NCBI RefSeq assembly: GCF_000765905.2
Contig: NZ_JRPL02000006.1
Span: 49,922-113,921 of the forward strand
Direction of reading: 5' to 3'
Length of the DNA: 64,000 nt
Source: Helicobacter trogontum
Lineage (GTDB): Bacteria; Campylobacterota; Campylobacteria; Campylobacterales; Helicobacteraceae
Shown here: piece after piece, positions 25,614-35,899 of the stretch
Layout: every line of letters begins with the position of its first letter
Numbering within the stretch: the first letter of the stretch is position 1
Made by a program: the position numbers and the translations under genes
Notes under the pieces: generated by a model
Databases searched by the model: none
What the model was told of the DNA's origin: nothing
Seen by the model: the letters and a program-made list of their open reading frames with translations, nothing else

Positions 25614-28196
25614 TTACTTCTTGTCACACGATATAATATCTCCTGTATAACCCATTTCACAGGCTTTTAGGTAATATTCTTGTGCACTTCTAAAATCTCC
25701 TTCATCATAGATAATGCTCCCAAGATTCACACATGCTTCATCCGAGACCTTTGTTGAGTCGTGTGTATCAAGTGGGCATGCAAGCTTGTAATAATCTTTT
25801 GCATTGAATATACTTTGTTGCACACCAAGACCATTAGCATACATCTGTGCTAATCCAAGATAGTTTCTAGCTGAATTCGATAGCTTATAAATATTCATTG
25901 CCTTTTCATAATCTTGCCTTACGCCAAAGCCATTAACATACATTTGAGCTAGATAAAAGTAATCATTTGGTATATTGTAGGCATAAATAAGCTTATATGT
26001 CTCAATCACTTTATTATAATCTTTTACATAAAAATAAGATTTCACCAGCAGATCAAGAGCCATCTCATCATCTTTTGTTTGATAGTGCTTGAGTGCATCA
26101 ATTGCTTTTTGATATTCATTTTCTCTTACCGCATCCTTGGCAAAATCAAGACATATTGGCTTTGCATTAACTTTAGATTTTAGATTCTTACACATTGCTT
26201 CTTGTAATATAAAATCTTTATTAAATACACCTTTTGTCTCATCATAGAATCTCATGCAAGCTTCTGCGATATCACCTTTACATGCTTGCTTGTAGAGCAA
26301 AAGACTAATTGCCCTGCTATCATCTTTTGCAAGTGGTTTTGTATTATTGATGATCTCTGCCTTGAGTGAGTCTTTATTTGGTGTTATAAGCATATTTTGA
26401 TAGCTCGCATCTTTTTGTATCAATTCAAGTAGTGTTGCTAATTGATAACATGAGTTTGCGTTTTCTGCTTTGCACTCCTGTGCTAAGTTTGGTAGGGTAA
26501 GTTTTTTCTCACATGCATTTTGCAAACCAAGACTGCATGCTTGTTTATAGTATTGCAATGCTTTTGCATAACTCATATGTGAGTTTTCATGTATTGTGTG
26601 AGTTTTTTTACTATGGAATTCATGTGTACTATAGATATTTGCAAGATTATAATAAATCTCATCGTGTGGAGCTTCTTTATGCTGCAATAACTCCTCATAG
26701 ATACGTATCGCATCATTTTCATCCATATTTAAATATTCTCCATTTATAGATTGTTTTGCAATTTGCATACAACTTATTACAGCATTTTTGCTTAATTCAC
26801 AAGCCTTTTTATACCATTTCAATGCACCAAGCATATCTTGTCTGTAGTTCTCATATAATACACCCAAACGCTCACAAGAAGCGTAGTTTTCATCACTCAC
26901 TTGACATGCATAGTGATAGACTTCAATGGCCTTTTCTATGTCTTGCTTAACATATTCACCTCGTTCATATCCAAGTCCTGCAAAATAGCAATAATTTCCA
27001 CCCAAGTCTTTTTTCATGCTCCATGCACAAGCTCGTTGCATAAAACTAAGTGCTTTTTCTTTATTTTTTGCTACACGATTGCCTTTTTCATACATATTTG
27101 ATAATTCTACACATGACTCAACAATTCCACCTCTACAAATTCTTTGTAGGAGTTTTACATATCTTTTTGTATCATTAAACATCGGTAAATGTCGCAGTTC
27201 ATAGCAGCTACTCATATTGCCACTATCACACGCAAGTGCAAAAAACTCAGGTCGCACATTTTGTGTGTTAGCACATGCAGTCATATCGTTATCCATAATA
27301 CATTCTTTTGCATATTTGATGTTAAAGATTGTATCTTTACATGCATTCATATCAAGCTTACATGCTTTTTGTAGGAATTTTGCTGCTTTTACAAAATCAC
27401 TTTTATCATCTTGCGTGTTACTTGCAGTATTATTGGTGTAAAAATCTTGTGTGTAATATAGGCTTACTTGATAACATGCTGTAACATCATTCTCGTCACA
27501 CTTTCTAGCAAGTCCATCTAAATTTGTTGCAATTTGTTCCCTATATTCCTTGTATAGATGCAATATTTTACAAGATTCTATATCTCCAAGCATACATTCT
27601 TTTGTCGCAAAATCTAAGGCTAGATTTAGAAGTCGTTCCGCCTTTGGTCGATTTTGTGCTATACCAATACCATATTCATAGAAGTAGCGTACAAACAAAC
27701 ATGCTTTTACATCAGAATCATAACAAGAGTACTCCAAAAGACTTAATGATTTTTCTTGATATTGCAATGCTTTGTCTGGATCTGGCTTGTCACGCATAAG
27801 CATCACAATAGATTCTGTATCTTCAAAAAATTCTTTTGTGTTGTTGAGGTTGCTAGAAAGGGGTAATGTATTTTGTGTGGGTATTTTTTGTGCCTGTATA
27901 TCTCTTTTTATCGCCTGTATTGCTGCATTATCGCTTGATTCGTAAATGCGTGACAGCACAATGCATGTTTGATAATCCTTCCTACATGCACTATCCATAA
28001 TATCAAGTAATTTTGCTTTGTAGAGAGCAATATTTTGTGTGTCATTGTGTTGTTTTGCTTGTTTTAATAGCACAAGACATGATGTGCTAAAATTATTTTT
28101 ACACTCGTCAATAAGCGTTCCATTTTTGCCATAAGAAAGACTTAATAAAGCTATAAAAAATATTGCGATAAAATATGCCATAACGTTATTTTTCAT
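25614..28196 (-). CDS. Large cysteine-rich Sel1-repeat protein
   Basis: 860 residues from ATG 28196 (AGGTGG about 5 bases upstream; a GTG three codons earlier is less likely). A signal peptide (IAIFFIALLSLSYG) is followed by many Sel1-like helical repeats of about 36 residues with paired cysteines, the arrangement of the Helicobacter cysteine-rich proteins (Hcp). Typical units are CELSKNAVISCMQIAKQSINGEY and YKLSNSARNYLGLAQMYANGLGVQ type. The regular repeats are best kept in the last third; the middle is degenerate. Probably periplasmic or secreted and folded by disulfides. It lies directly after a smaller Sel1 gene. Roles of such proteins include protein binding and host recognition; which one applies here is unknown. 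Confidence 0.85.
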   Translation of the reverse strand: MKNNVMAYFIAIFFIALLSLSYGKNGTLIDECKNNFSTSCLVLLKQAKQHNDTQNIALYKAKLLDIMDSACRKDYQTCIVLSRIYESSDNAAIQAIKRDIQAQKIPTQNTLPLSSNLNNTKEFFEDTESIVMLMRDKPDPDKALQYQEKSLSLLEYSCYDSDVKACLFVRYFYEYGIGIAQNRPKAERLLNLALDFATKECMLGDIESCKILHLYKEYREQIATNLDGLARKCDENDVTACYQVSLYYTQDFYTNNTASNTQDDKSDFVKAAKFLQKACKLDMNACKDTIFNIKYAKECIMDNDMTACANTQNVRPEFFALACDSGNMSSCYELRHLPMFNDTKRYVKLLQRICRGGIVESCVELSNMYEKGNRVAKNKEKALSFMQRACAWSMKKDLGGNYCYFAGLGYERGEYVKQDIEKAIEVYHYACQVSDENYASCERLGVLYENYRQDMLGALKWYKKACELSKNAVISCMQIAKQSINGEYLNMDENDAIRIYEELLQHKEAPHDEIYYNLANIYSTHEFHSKKTHTIHENSHMSYAKALQYYKQACSLGLQNACEKKLTLPNLAQECKAENANSCYQLATLLELIQKDASYQNMLITPNKDSLKAEIINNTKPLAKDDSRAISLLLYKQACKGDIAEACMRFYDETKGVFNKDFILQEAMCKNLKSKVNAKPICLDFAKDAVRENEYQKAIDALKHYQTKDDEMALDLLVKSYFYVKDYNKVIETYKLIYAYNIPNDYFYLAQMYVNGFGVRQDYEKAMNIYKLSNSARNYLGLAQMYANGLGVQQSIFNAKDYYKLACPLDTHDSTKVSDEACVNLGSIIYDEGDFRSAQEYYLKACEMGYTGDIISCDKK

Positions 28197-28211
28197 TAAA
28201 GCCACCTTGTA

Positions 28212-29069
28212 TTAGTTTAATATGGAATCAAGTATTTCATAGCGACAAAATTCATTGTGCTTTTTACATGCAATGTGAAAATATGTCTGTGCTTCCTGTT
28301 TATCCTTATCAACACCTAATCCATTTGCATATTTTATACCGACTTCACCACATGAACGCATGTCATCAGCATAGTCTTGCTGGGCTTTCTTGCACGCGGC
28401 AAGGACTTGCTGAAACTCTATTGCAAGCAACATGTCCATATTGTCACCAACTTGTGCATCAAATGCTCTCTTTCGAAAGCATTCTTTATCGTCTTCAAGC
28501 TTACAAATCTTATCGAAAAGACTGCTGATTTGTTTTTTCTTTGAATCTGTTGTATCTTTTTTAAGTTCTTTTAATAGAATATCACTTAGTTGTAGACAAG
28601 ATTCTTTATGATCTAAATCGCATGCTTGTTGATATAAGAGTGCAATATATTCTTGTTTTGTATTTTCTTTTGCAAAGTTTCCTAAAAGTAAACAAGATTC
28701 TACTATTCCATTGTAACAAGCTTTTGTAAAATAGTATTTAGCCTTATCTATATTTGGTAATACACCATAACCCTCATAATACGACCTGCCAACAAGCCCA
28801 CACGAAGTATAGTTTTTCTTTGCACATTGCTGATACCATGCTAAAAAGCTGCCTTGCATCGCGGTGAGTGGTTTCTGCGGTAAAAAAGAATGTGTATTTT
28901 GTGTCTGTGCATATGCGATATAGGACATACTGCACATTAATAATCCTAATAATAGGAGAAACTTTGAGACGAATGATTTTACAAATAAAGCCACTAAATG
29001 ATGTAAAGTATGGGATATGCCAAGTTTATTTTGATTAAAATCTATAACCTTTGCTAAGAATATTCTCAT
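28212..29069 (-). CDS. Sel1-repeat protein, small
   Basis: 285 residues from ATG 29069 with AAGGG 8 bases upstream. A long charged N-terminus precedes a hydrophobic signal segment (FLLLLGLLMCSMSYIAYAQ, about residues 37-55). The mature part has cysteine-paired Sel1-like repeats, with motifs SCGLVGRSYYEGYGV, CYNGIVESCLLLG and RSCGEVGIKYANGLGV. It ends 15 bases before the large Sel1 gene, so the two form one unit and may have arisen by duplication and growth. Exported; function unknown. Confidence 0.82.
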   Translation of the reverse strand: MRIFLAKVIDFNQNKLGISHTLHHLVALFVKSFVSKFLLLLGLLMCSMSYIAYAQTQNTHSFLPQKPLTAMQGSFLAWYQQCAKKNYTSCGLVGRSYYEGYGVLPNIDKAKYYFTKACYNGIVESCLLLGNFAKENTKQEYIALLYQQACDLDHKESCLQLSDILLKELKKDTTDSKKKQISSLFDKICKLEDDKECFRKRAFDAQVGDNMDMLLAIEFQQVLAACKKAQQDYADDMRSCGEVGIKYANGLGVDKDKQEAQTYFHIACKKHNEFCRYEILDSILN

Positions 29070-29370
29070 TGTATTGCCCTTAAAACCTAAGAATAAGTCT
29101 GTATTATAGCTGAAATCATTTTGTTTTATAATGCATGGACAATGTTTTATTGAAATTTTAAATAAGTTTTGTTTGTATGTTAATGTGAATAACTCTTTGT
29201 TTAAAATCTTATAAAAATGCTAAATAAAAGGATCTGTCACTCTTTTATTATCTTCATTAGATGGGTTAAATCACAAACTATTACTTTGGTGGCACAAATT
29301 TTAGTTTTATCATAGGCATTATTAATCAACATGCTTGTTATTTTTAATTATATAGGCGTTATTTCATATA
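29070..29370. other. Intergenic region with Sel1 promoter
   Basis: About 300 bases. Apart from the leftward -10 box at 29103-29108, nothing coding or RNA-like was recognised. Confidence 0.4.
29103..29108 (-). promoter_or_regulatory. -10 box of the Sel1 gene pair
   Basis: Reverse strand reads AGCTATAATAC, a perfect TATAAT about 35 bases before the ATG at 29069. Confidence 0.45.
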
Positions 29371-30165
29371 TTATATTTTGAGACTCTGTATTGCTAGTTT
29401 TCTATCTTTTTGTTTGAAAATATAGTTGCCAGCAACTGCTATATCAACACCAACATTCTTTAATGTATGTATATTTGTATCATTGATGCCGCCATCGACT
29501 TCTATGAGACATTGTGGATTACGCATAAGAATCATATCTTTTAAATCAGCGATTTTTTCTATCGTATTTGGGATAAACTGCTGCCCACCAAAGCCTGGAT
29601 TAACACTCATGATGAGCACCATGTCTATATCAGCAAGAATATATTTTAACCCATCAAGTGATGTGTGTGGATTGATAGCAATAGCAGGTGAGATTCCATA
29701 TGATCTAATTTTTTGGATAAGTCTATGCAAATGCCTTTCGCTTTCAATATGTATGCTCATATATTTTGGTGTCAAATGGGCGTACAGATCTATGAAAAAA
29801 TCCGCATTTTCTACCATAAAATGTATGTCTAATGGGATTTCGCCCATATCTTTAATCTTTTCTAATACACAAGGTCCAAGCGTCATGTTTGGCACAAAAT
29901 GTCCATCCATCACATCAATATGCAATAGATCACAACCCCCATTTACAACAGATTCTATCTCTTGTGCTAAGTATAAAAAGTTTGCAGACAGAAGGCTTGG
30001 AGCAACTTGTATCAAGGATGTAGCTATACTTTGTGTATTATTTGCAAATTGCGGTTCGCTATAATTTTCTGAATCTATATTTTTCATAGATATTTTTGCT
30101 AAATCATCAATATCACGTGCTTGTTTTAATGAATGCAATAGTTTTTCAAACTTTGGATCTAACAT
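29371..30165 (-). CDS. rpe: Ribulose-phosphate 3-epimerase with N-terminal extension
   Basis: Interconverts ribulose 5-phosphate and xylulose 5-phosphate in the pentose phosphate pathway. The TIM-barrel core begins at VAPSLLSANF, with HIDVMDGHFVPN, MSVNPGFGGQ and EVDGGI motifs carrying the metal-binding His and Asp residues. Start is set at ATG 30165 after AGGGG (6 bases away); this gives 264 residues. Even so, about 50 residues precede the usual family start, a mostly helical polar stretch with no known motif. A further upstream frame to 30267 looks non-coding. The core is intact; the extension is odd for a protein that is usually about 215-220 residues. Confidence 0.92.
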   Translation of the reverse strand: MLDPKFEKLLHSLKQARDIDDLAKISMKNIDSENYSEPQFANNTQSIATSLIQVAPSLLSANFLYLAQEIESVVNGGCDLLHIDVMDGHFVPNMTLGPCVLEKIKDMGEIPLDIHFMVENADFFIDLYAHLTPKYMSIHIESERHLHRLIQKIRSYGISPAIAINPHTSLDGLKYILADIDMVLIMSVNPGFGGQQFIPNTIEKIADLKDMILMRNPQCLIEVDGGINDTNIHTLKNVGVDIAVAGNYIFKQKDRKLAIQSLKI

Positions 30166-30346
30166 ACTCCACCCCTGCAATTGTTGTAAAAATATTCTTG
30201 CAAATACACTATGAAATAATACAAAATAATCGTTAATTGTAAGAGAATATATGCAGGTAAAACACAATCACAGGGTTATGCAATCTAGTTGCAACATCTT
30301 TGTGGTATAAAAAATAACCATGATATTATTTTCTTAACTAGAGATA

Positions 30347-31597
30347 TTAAAAATAATCACTAAAATATGCCTTTCCTTCTGGGATAATCTCTTCTAAAAT
30401 ATCAATTGTTGTATCACTAGCATCAAGTCTGCCAATCTGACGTAAATAGAGCGGTCGTTTATATCCCATAAGCATAGTTATAAGCGTTTGGATGTCAATA
30501 TGTAGTGCATAAGTTGCTTGGCTAGATGTAGTCTTAGAATCATACTCTTTTTCTACAACGCTTACTTGTTTTGCATTTGCAGTAAAATGCACGATAAATT
30601 GCTTATTATTCCATTCAAGTAGAGGATCGCTTACAATAAAGCAAAGTGCGACGTCCATATTTATAGAATCAAAGGGATATTGTGATAAAAACTGCATAAC
30701 ATCAACAATGCGTGCCATAATATAGGGTTGTGTAGTTTCTTTTATGTGACCATCTTCCAGCAAGAACGCAAGATTATGATTGCTATAATTAGCTCCTTTT
30801 ACCTTGTCAAACATAGATTGATGTGCATTTATGTAACCCCAGATTCCATAATGAGCTTCTTTATTGAGATATACTAGTTCCTTGATTTTAAACACATCGT
30901 TCTCAAGTAGATAGACAATGTAGCCAGTTGGCTTATCATTACTATCATAATATATTGCAATAACCTCATCATCAACATCCCATCGCCAATATTCATCCCA
31001 TGCAAGTTTATTGCGAATAAGACAGCCATGTGTTTGTTTGGCAAATTCATCATGCAAGGCAATTAAATCCTTGTGATCACATTCTACTCTGCGTATGATT
31101 CCATCAACCTTTGGAACCTTTGGGGTTTGATGATCTTTCATACTAAAAGTCATTTTGTCGCTAACAATTTCCCAGCCACGCGAACGATAATAAGGGATTG
31201 AATAAGGATAAAGGCATGATATGCTTTGTTTGTTTTTTCGCATGGTAGCTAGAATCTCTTTCATTAGGTCTGCCATAAGCCCAATGCCAGAATATTCAGG
31301 ATAGGTAGCAACACCTGTTATTCCACCCATATCAAAGATTGTGTTATAGATATTTATCTGCATGGGATAAAGTGCGATTTGAGAAACTAGCTTATTTTTA
31401 TTAAACCAGCCAAGCACATAGGCATTTTTTAATACGGGATATTTTGATTGTTTGATGGCAGCATTATTCCAACCAAACGCCAAAAGATCTTTTTCTGTTA
31501 CTTGAAATGCATAACGCAAAAGCTCATTAAACTCTTCTATGTCTTCTGCTGTAAGTTGCCGTAATGTAAGTTCTTGTTTTAATTGTGATTTTTTCAT
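30347..31597 (-). CDS. Eis-like GNAT acetyltransferase
   Basis: 416 residues from ATG 31597 (AGGA 6 bases upstream; the TTG five codons earlier overlaps that site). The N-terminal GNAT domain includes the acetyl-CoA loop area GVATYPEYSGIGLMADLM (V/I-x-x-x-P-x-x-R/Y-G-x-G/A form) near residues 95-115. A second GNAT-like part and a C-terminal SCP2-like domain fit the layout of the Eis family, which acetylates lysines or aminoglycosides in other bacteria. Substrate here is unknown. Single gene between rpe and lepA. Family call moderate to good; the link to drug resistance is not supported by the sequence. Confidence 0.78.
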   Translation of the reverse strand: MKKSQLKQELTLRQLTAEDIEEFNELLRYAFQVTEKDLLAFGWNNAAIKQSKYPVLKNAYVLGWFNKNKLVSQIALYPMQINIYNTIFDMGGITGVATYPEYSGIGLMADLMKEILATMRKNKQSISCLYPYSIPYYRSRGWEIVSDKMTFSMKDHQTPKVPKVDGIIRRVECDHKDLIALHDEFAKQTHGCLIRNKLAWDEYWRWDVDDEVIAIYYDSNDKPTGYIVYLLENDVFKIKELVYLNKEAHYGIWGYINAHQSMFDKVKGANYSNHNLAFLLEDGHIKETTQPYIMARIVDVMQFLSQYPFDSINMDVALCFIVSDPLLEWNNKQFIVHFTANAKQVSVVEKEYDSKTTSSQATYALHIDIQTLITMLMGYKRPLYLRQIGRLDASDTTIDILEEIIPEGKAYFSDYF

Positions 31598-32214
31598 GGT
31601 TGTTCCTATCAAAGTGTATAAAAACAGATATGATTCTATTCTTGGATTCTAAAGTCATTGTTTTAATAAAGGCAAACAAACTTATGACTCTAATGGTTTT
31701 AGTTGGGGTATTACTATAATTTTGCTAATTAAATGTCTTAAGTATGACATATTTTTAACTCATCTTTTGAGTATTTATCAAGAAGGATTTATATGATTTC
31801 ATGTATCCCTAACTAATTTTTTGCTCAGTGGTTTTTATTCATAAGCTCTTAATAAATAAGTTTTTTATGTAACTATGTATAATCAAAACTACCCTTACTA
31901 AACATAATCTATATAGTTAAAAACAATTAAGTTAGATTCGCAAAAATGCAAAAAACTAGATCGCAATTTTGTTGATTTGAAAAAACAGATAAGTCGCAAT
32001 TATGTTCATATTATATGATAGCAACTTCTATTTTGCATATCAACATGATGTAATCAAGATTAAAATATTTTTGTGATAAGAAGCCTAATAAAATTTATCT
32101 TTGACAATTAGGTATATTTTTTGATAGAATCCAATCCTCTTAGCTATTTACGATAAAACATAAAGTAAAAAACTTAAAAACTCATTGTCGTAATTTAATT
32201 CTGTAAGGCATAAC
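31598..32214. other. Intergenic region upstream of lepA
   Basis: About 600 bases with no supported gene. A strong sigma-70 promoter lies at 32101-32130; the rest is AT-rich with stops in all frames. Confidence 0.45.
32101..32130 (+). promoter_or_regulatory. lepA promoter with consensus -35
   Basis: TTGACA (32101-32106) and TAGAAT (32125-32130) with an 18-base spacer, which contains TG directly before the -10 minus one base (extended form). A full -35 box is uncommon for this group. Predicted start near 32137 leaves about 78 bases before the ATG. Confidence 0.55.
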
Positions 32215-34008
32215 ATGCAAAGTAATATTCGAAATTTCTCTATTATAGCTCACATTGATCATGGTAAAAGCACCATTGCTGATTGCTTATTACAAGCGTG
32301 TGGCAGTGTATCTAAGCGTGAAGTAAGTAATCAAATGATGGATACCATGGATATTGAAAAGGAAAGAGGTATCACAATTAAAGCTCAAAGCGCAAGACTA
32401 CTTTATCAACAAGGCACACAAACTTACATCTTGAATCTGATTGATACACCTGGACATGTGGATTTTAGTTATGAGGTTTCTCGATCCCTAAAGTCATGCG
32501 AGGGCGTGTTGCTTGTCGTTGATGCAAGTCAAGGCATACAAGCACAAACTATTGCAAATGTGTATATCGCTCTTGAAAATAATCTTGAGATTATTCCTGT
32601 GATAAATAAAATTGATCTACCAGCAGCACAACCAGATCGAGTTATCGCAGAGATTGAAAGTATTTTGGGACTTGATTGTTCTAATGCGGTACTTGTAAGT
32701 GCAAAAACAGGGCAGGGTATAGAATCTTTATTGCAAAGCATTGTGACGCTGATCCCACCACCACACATAGATGATTCTAAACCATTAAAAGCACTTGTAT
32801 ATGATTCGTGGTTTGATAATTATTTGGGTGCTTTAGGACTTATTAGGGTTATGGAAGGTCAAATTAGAAAGGGAGATATGGTAAAGACCATGAGCTCCAA
32901 TAATTCTTACCAAGTCTTAGGGCTTGCATACCCACACCCGCTCCACAAGCAAAACAGCGAGATATTAAAGAGTGGAGAAATCGGAATCTTAAATCTTGGG
33001 CTAAAAAGTGTTACGGAAATGGCAGTCGGAGACACTATCACGTTGCTTGATAGTCCAACAAGTGAGGCAATCGAGGGTTTTATGCCAGCAAAACCTTTTG
33101 TATTTGCAGGTATCTATCCTATTGATACAGATCGATTCGAGGATTTACGCGATGCATTAAATAAGTTAAAGCTAAATGACTCTGCATTGCAGTTTGAGCC
33201 AGAGAGCAGCGTTGCTTTAGGCTTTGGGTTTCGTGTTGGTTTTTTAGGACTTTTGCATATGGAAGTTGTAAAGGAGCGATTGGAGCGTGAATTTGGACTT
33301 GATTTGATTGCTTCAGCACCAACGGTTGTCTATGAAGTGCATTTGACAGATGGCAGTATAGTTATGGTGCAAAACCCCAGTGAGTTACCGCCAGAGCAAA
33401 AAATTGCCTGTATTAAGGAACCATTTGTAAGGGCGACTATTATTACACCAAGTGAGTTCTTAGGTAATATTATCGTATTGCTTAATAACAAGCGGGGTGT
33501 GCAAGAAAATATGGAATATTTAAATGAAAATCGTGTGATGCTAACTTATGCCCTACCAAGCAATGAAATCATTATGGATTTTTATGATAAACTCAAATCT
33601 CAAACTAAAGGTTATGCTAGTTTTGATTATGAGCCTATTGAATATAGGGAAGGAAATCTCATAAAACTTGATGTGCGTGTAGCTGGAGAAGTTGTTGATG
33701 CTTTAAGTGTTATCGTCGATAAAAGTAAGAGCTATGAAAGAGGCAAAGCACTTGTATCCGCGATGAAAGAGATTGTACCAAGGCAGCTTTTTGAAGTAGC
33801 AATTCAAGCAAGTATTGGTAATAAGGTAATTGCACGTGAAACCGTGAAGTCTATGGGCAAGAATGTAACTGCAAAATGTTATGGTGGTGACATTACACGA
33901 AAAAGAAAACTTTTAGAGAAGCAAAAAGAGGGCAAAAAGCGTCTTAAAGCAATAGGTAAAGTAGAAATACCACAAGAAGCATTTCTTGCGGTATTAAAGA
34001 TTGATTAG
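32215..34008 (+). CDS. lepA: Elongation factor 4 (LepA)
   Basis: Ribosome-associated translational GTPase that acts on stalled or misplaced ribosomes. 597 residues, standard length. GTPase motifs: G1 AHIDHGKST (residues 11-19), G2 ERGITIK, G3 DTPGHVDF (near 80), G4 NKID (near 134) and G5 SAKTG (near 164). The domain II/III and the LepA-specific C-terminal domain with [24 protein letters not shown] block (near residue 545) follow. Start ATG 32215 after a weak AAGG. No neighbour in an operon on either side. Confidence 0.97.
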   Translation: MQSNIRNFSIIAHIDHGKSTIADCLLQACGSVSKREVSNQMMDTMDIEKERGITIKAQSARLLYQQGTQTYILNLIDTPGHVDFSYEVSRSLKSCEGVLLVVDASQGIQAQTIANVYIALENNLEIIPVINKIDLPAAQPDRVIAEIESILGLDCSNAVLVSAKTGQGIESLLQSIVTLIPPPHIDDSKPLKALVYDSWFDNYLGALGLIRVMEGQIRKGDMVKTMSSNNSYQVLGLAYPHPLHKQNSEILKSGEIGILNLGLKSVTEMAVGDTITLLDSPTSEAIEGFMPAKPFVFAGIYPIDTDRFEDLRDALNKLKLNDSALQFEPESSVALGFGFRVGFLGLLHMEVVKERLEREFGLDLIASAPTVVYEVHLTDGSIVMVQNPSELPPEQKIACIKEPFVRATIITPSEFLGNIIVLLNNKRGVQENMEYLNENRVMLTYALPSNEIIMDFYDKLKSQTKGYASFDYEPIEYREGNLIKLDVRVAGEVVDALSVIVDKSKSYERGKALVSAMKEIVPRQLFEVAIQASIGNKVIARETVKSMGKNVTAKCYGGDITRKRKLLEKQKEGKKRLKAIGKVEIPQEAFLAVLKID

Positions 34009-35166
34009 ATTATATATTGCTTGGTAACAAATCTAACTAAACAACAAAATAGAAGCAATACAAGCAATGTTAAGCAATTAGCATGAATGCAAATAATGCA
34101 GTAGTTTTTACACATTTTCTTCATGAAAATACCTAACTTACTCAAAGATAAAATCCTTGCATATTCTATTGATAGGATTTTTGTATAGTTTTTAAAGTAT
34201 TGAAAAACTAAAGCATATTTATAGGTTAAGCTTTCTAAAAAAGTCTTAAGGATTATATGGGGGATATAAAATCATTATATATTTCATACAGGTCTTTAGC
34301 AAAAAACTTGTTAAATCGCTATTTTAATTTTTGTGTCAAGGCTCATTTTACGTAGTGCTTGAATTTAGATAACTCGGCGATAAGATATAACGAGAGGTTT
34401 GTTAGTTTTGATACATAAGAAAATGAAATTGAATCATATTCTTATGTGTTTTTAGTATGCCTTAATTGAATGAATAACTAATTTTTTTATTTACATGCCA
34501 AATCCTAATCGTATTTCAAAATCTCATTATAATTTGCAATCAATATGCAATGTCATTTGGCTTCTTATACCTAAACATCCTTGTCTATTAAGATAGGCAA
34601 ACATATCAAATTTTTGCAGTAGTGCATTATGTTCTTGGTATAGAAGAGATTTGGGGTTATCTCGTCCTGTTAGATTTCCTAACGAAGCCATTTTCTCCTA
34701 GTATCTAGCCTACAAATTTCTGAAAGCATATGTATTCAATAATCTCTAATAGTAATATGATCTCCAAAACAGGCTAGAGTATTATTGTTTTTATATTTTG
34801 AGAAGATATATTGTATATGTTTCATGTTTTCTTAATGCCAACTTGTTTGCATTCTGCTAGATATATTATCTGGGTGAGTAGTGATTTGTAGGATTATATT
34901 AAGCATAATGATCCTATTATGATCTGCGATCTTTAAAGGCTTATTTATTGTAGGATCGGTTTGTTTATCGGTGGCTATACTTGGATAATCCCCATACAAA
35001 TGATGGGATTTGATACATTATCGCCTAGTATAAATCTATAAGATTTGCTAAATTCACACATATCAAAAAATGGCTGACATTATGTTTTAACATTTTTGCA
35101 ATCTTTCTCACACTTTTTAGTGTTTTTGATTGTCTTCTTATAATACTACTTGTTTGTATTTATTAT
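34009..35166. other. Long gene-poor region after lepA
   Basis: About 1.16 kb without a convincing gene. One short reverse frame (34527-34691) has a good ribosome site and is listed separately. A hydrophobic segment on the plus strand near 34940-34985 (GLFIVGSVCLSVAILG) ends in a stop and could be a scrap of a former membrane protein. No RNA gene recognised. Confidence 0.4.
34527..34691 (-). CDS. Possible small protein or gene remnant, 54 residues
   Basis: ATG at 34691, with TAGGAG on the reverse strand three bases upstream, opens a frame of 54 codons to TAA. The product is polar, has no membrane segment, and contains NLTGRDNPKS and NRQGCLGIRSQ. Composition is like a real protein and unlike the surrounding translated non-coding DNA. 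The ribosome site is close to the start. I know no family. It could be the start of a gene lost by a stop or deletion. Confidence 0.3.
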   Translation of the reverse strand: MASLGNLTGRDNPKSLLYQEHNALLQKFDMFAYLNRQGCLGIRSQMTLHIDCKL

Positions 35167-35886
35167 TTATACTTGCAAGTCTGGCTCTTTCTTTCCTGTG
35201 TTTTGGATTCTATTATGTGCATAATCCACAATTCTTTGTGCAATCTTTTGTAAAGGCAATATTTCTCTTACAGCACCAATCTCAATAGCTTTCTTTGGCA
35301 TACCAAACACAACGCAACTCGCCTCATCTTGCGCTAGAGTATATGCACCATTGTCAAATAACTCTTTCATGCCTATCATACCATCATCACCCATTCCTGT
35401 GAGAATGATAGCAAGGGCATTTTTGCCTGATGCATTATTTGTGCTTCTAAATAATACATCAACGCTTGGTCTATGTCTGCTCACCCTATTTGCTTCAAGT
35501 GGCGAAGCATAATATTTCCCACTTTCATAGCTCACTACAACATGAGTATCACCATTTGCAACATAGGCACAATCATTTTGCAATTGCGTTTTTGCATTGA
35601 CTTCAAAAATATCAATTTGACTATGTGCATTAAGTCTTGCAACAAGAGACGCGGAGAAAAGCTTTGGGATATGTTGTACGACGACAATGGGTGGTAACCC
35701 TCTAGGTAATTCTGCAAAAATTTTATTTAACGCTTCTGTTCCACCCGTTGAGCTACCGATGACAATAAGTTTATCTCTTGGTAATACACAAGGGTTTTTG
35801 GGCAACACTGAATCTGGGTGATATTTCTGCTCTATTTGTCTTGATAAAACATTATTATTCTTTTTATCATCTCTTTTCAATGCCAT
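35167..35886 (-). CDS. cheB: CheB-type methylesterase without receiver domain
   Basis: Chemotaxis adaptation enzyme that removes methyl groups from (or deamidates) chemoreceptors. 239 residues that consist of the catalytic domain only: Ser46 in GSSTGGTE, His72 in VVQHIP and Asp168 in TGMGDDGM form the triad. The usual N-terminal phospho-receiver domain is missing; instead there are about 35 polar residues. Campylobacter jejuni CheB has the same reduced form (established knowledge). The start ATG lies 13 bases after the cheR stop, so both are one operon. Activity is then probably not controlled by CheA phosphorylation. Confidence 0.92.
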   Translation of the reverse strand: MALKRDDKKNNNVLSRQIEQKYHPDSVLPKNPCVLPRDKLIVIGSSTGGTEALNKIFAELPRGLPPIVVVQHIPKLFSASLVARLNAHSQIDIFEVNAKTQLQNDCAYVANGDTHVVVSYESGKYYASPLEANRVSRHRPSVDVLFRSTNNASGKNALAIILTGMGDDGMIGMKELFDNGAYTLAQDEASCVVFGMPKKAIEIGAVREILPLQKIAQRIVDYAHNRIQNTGKKEPDLQV

Positions 35887-35899
35887 ATCGCTTTCTCCC

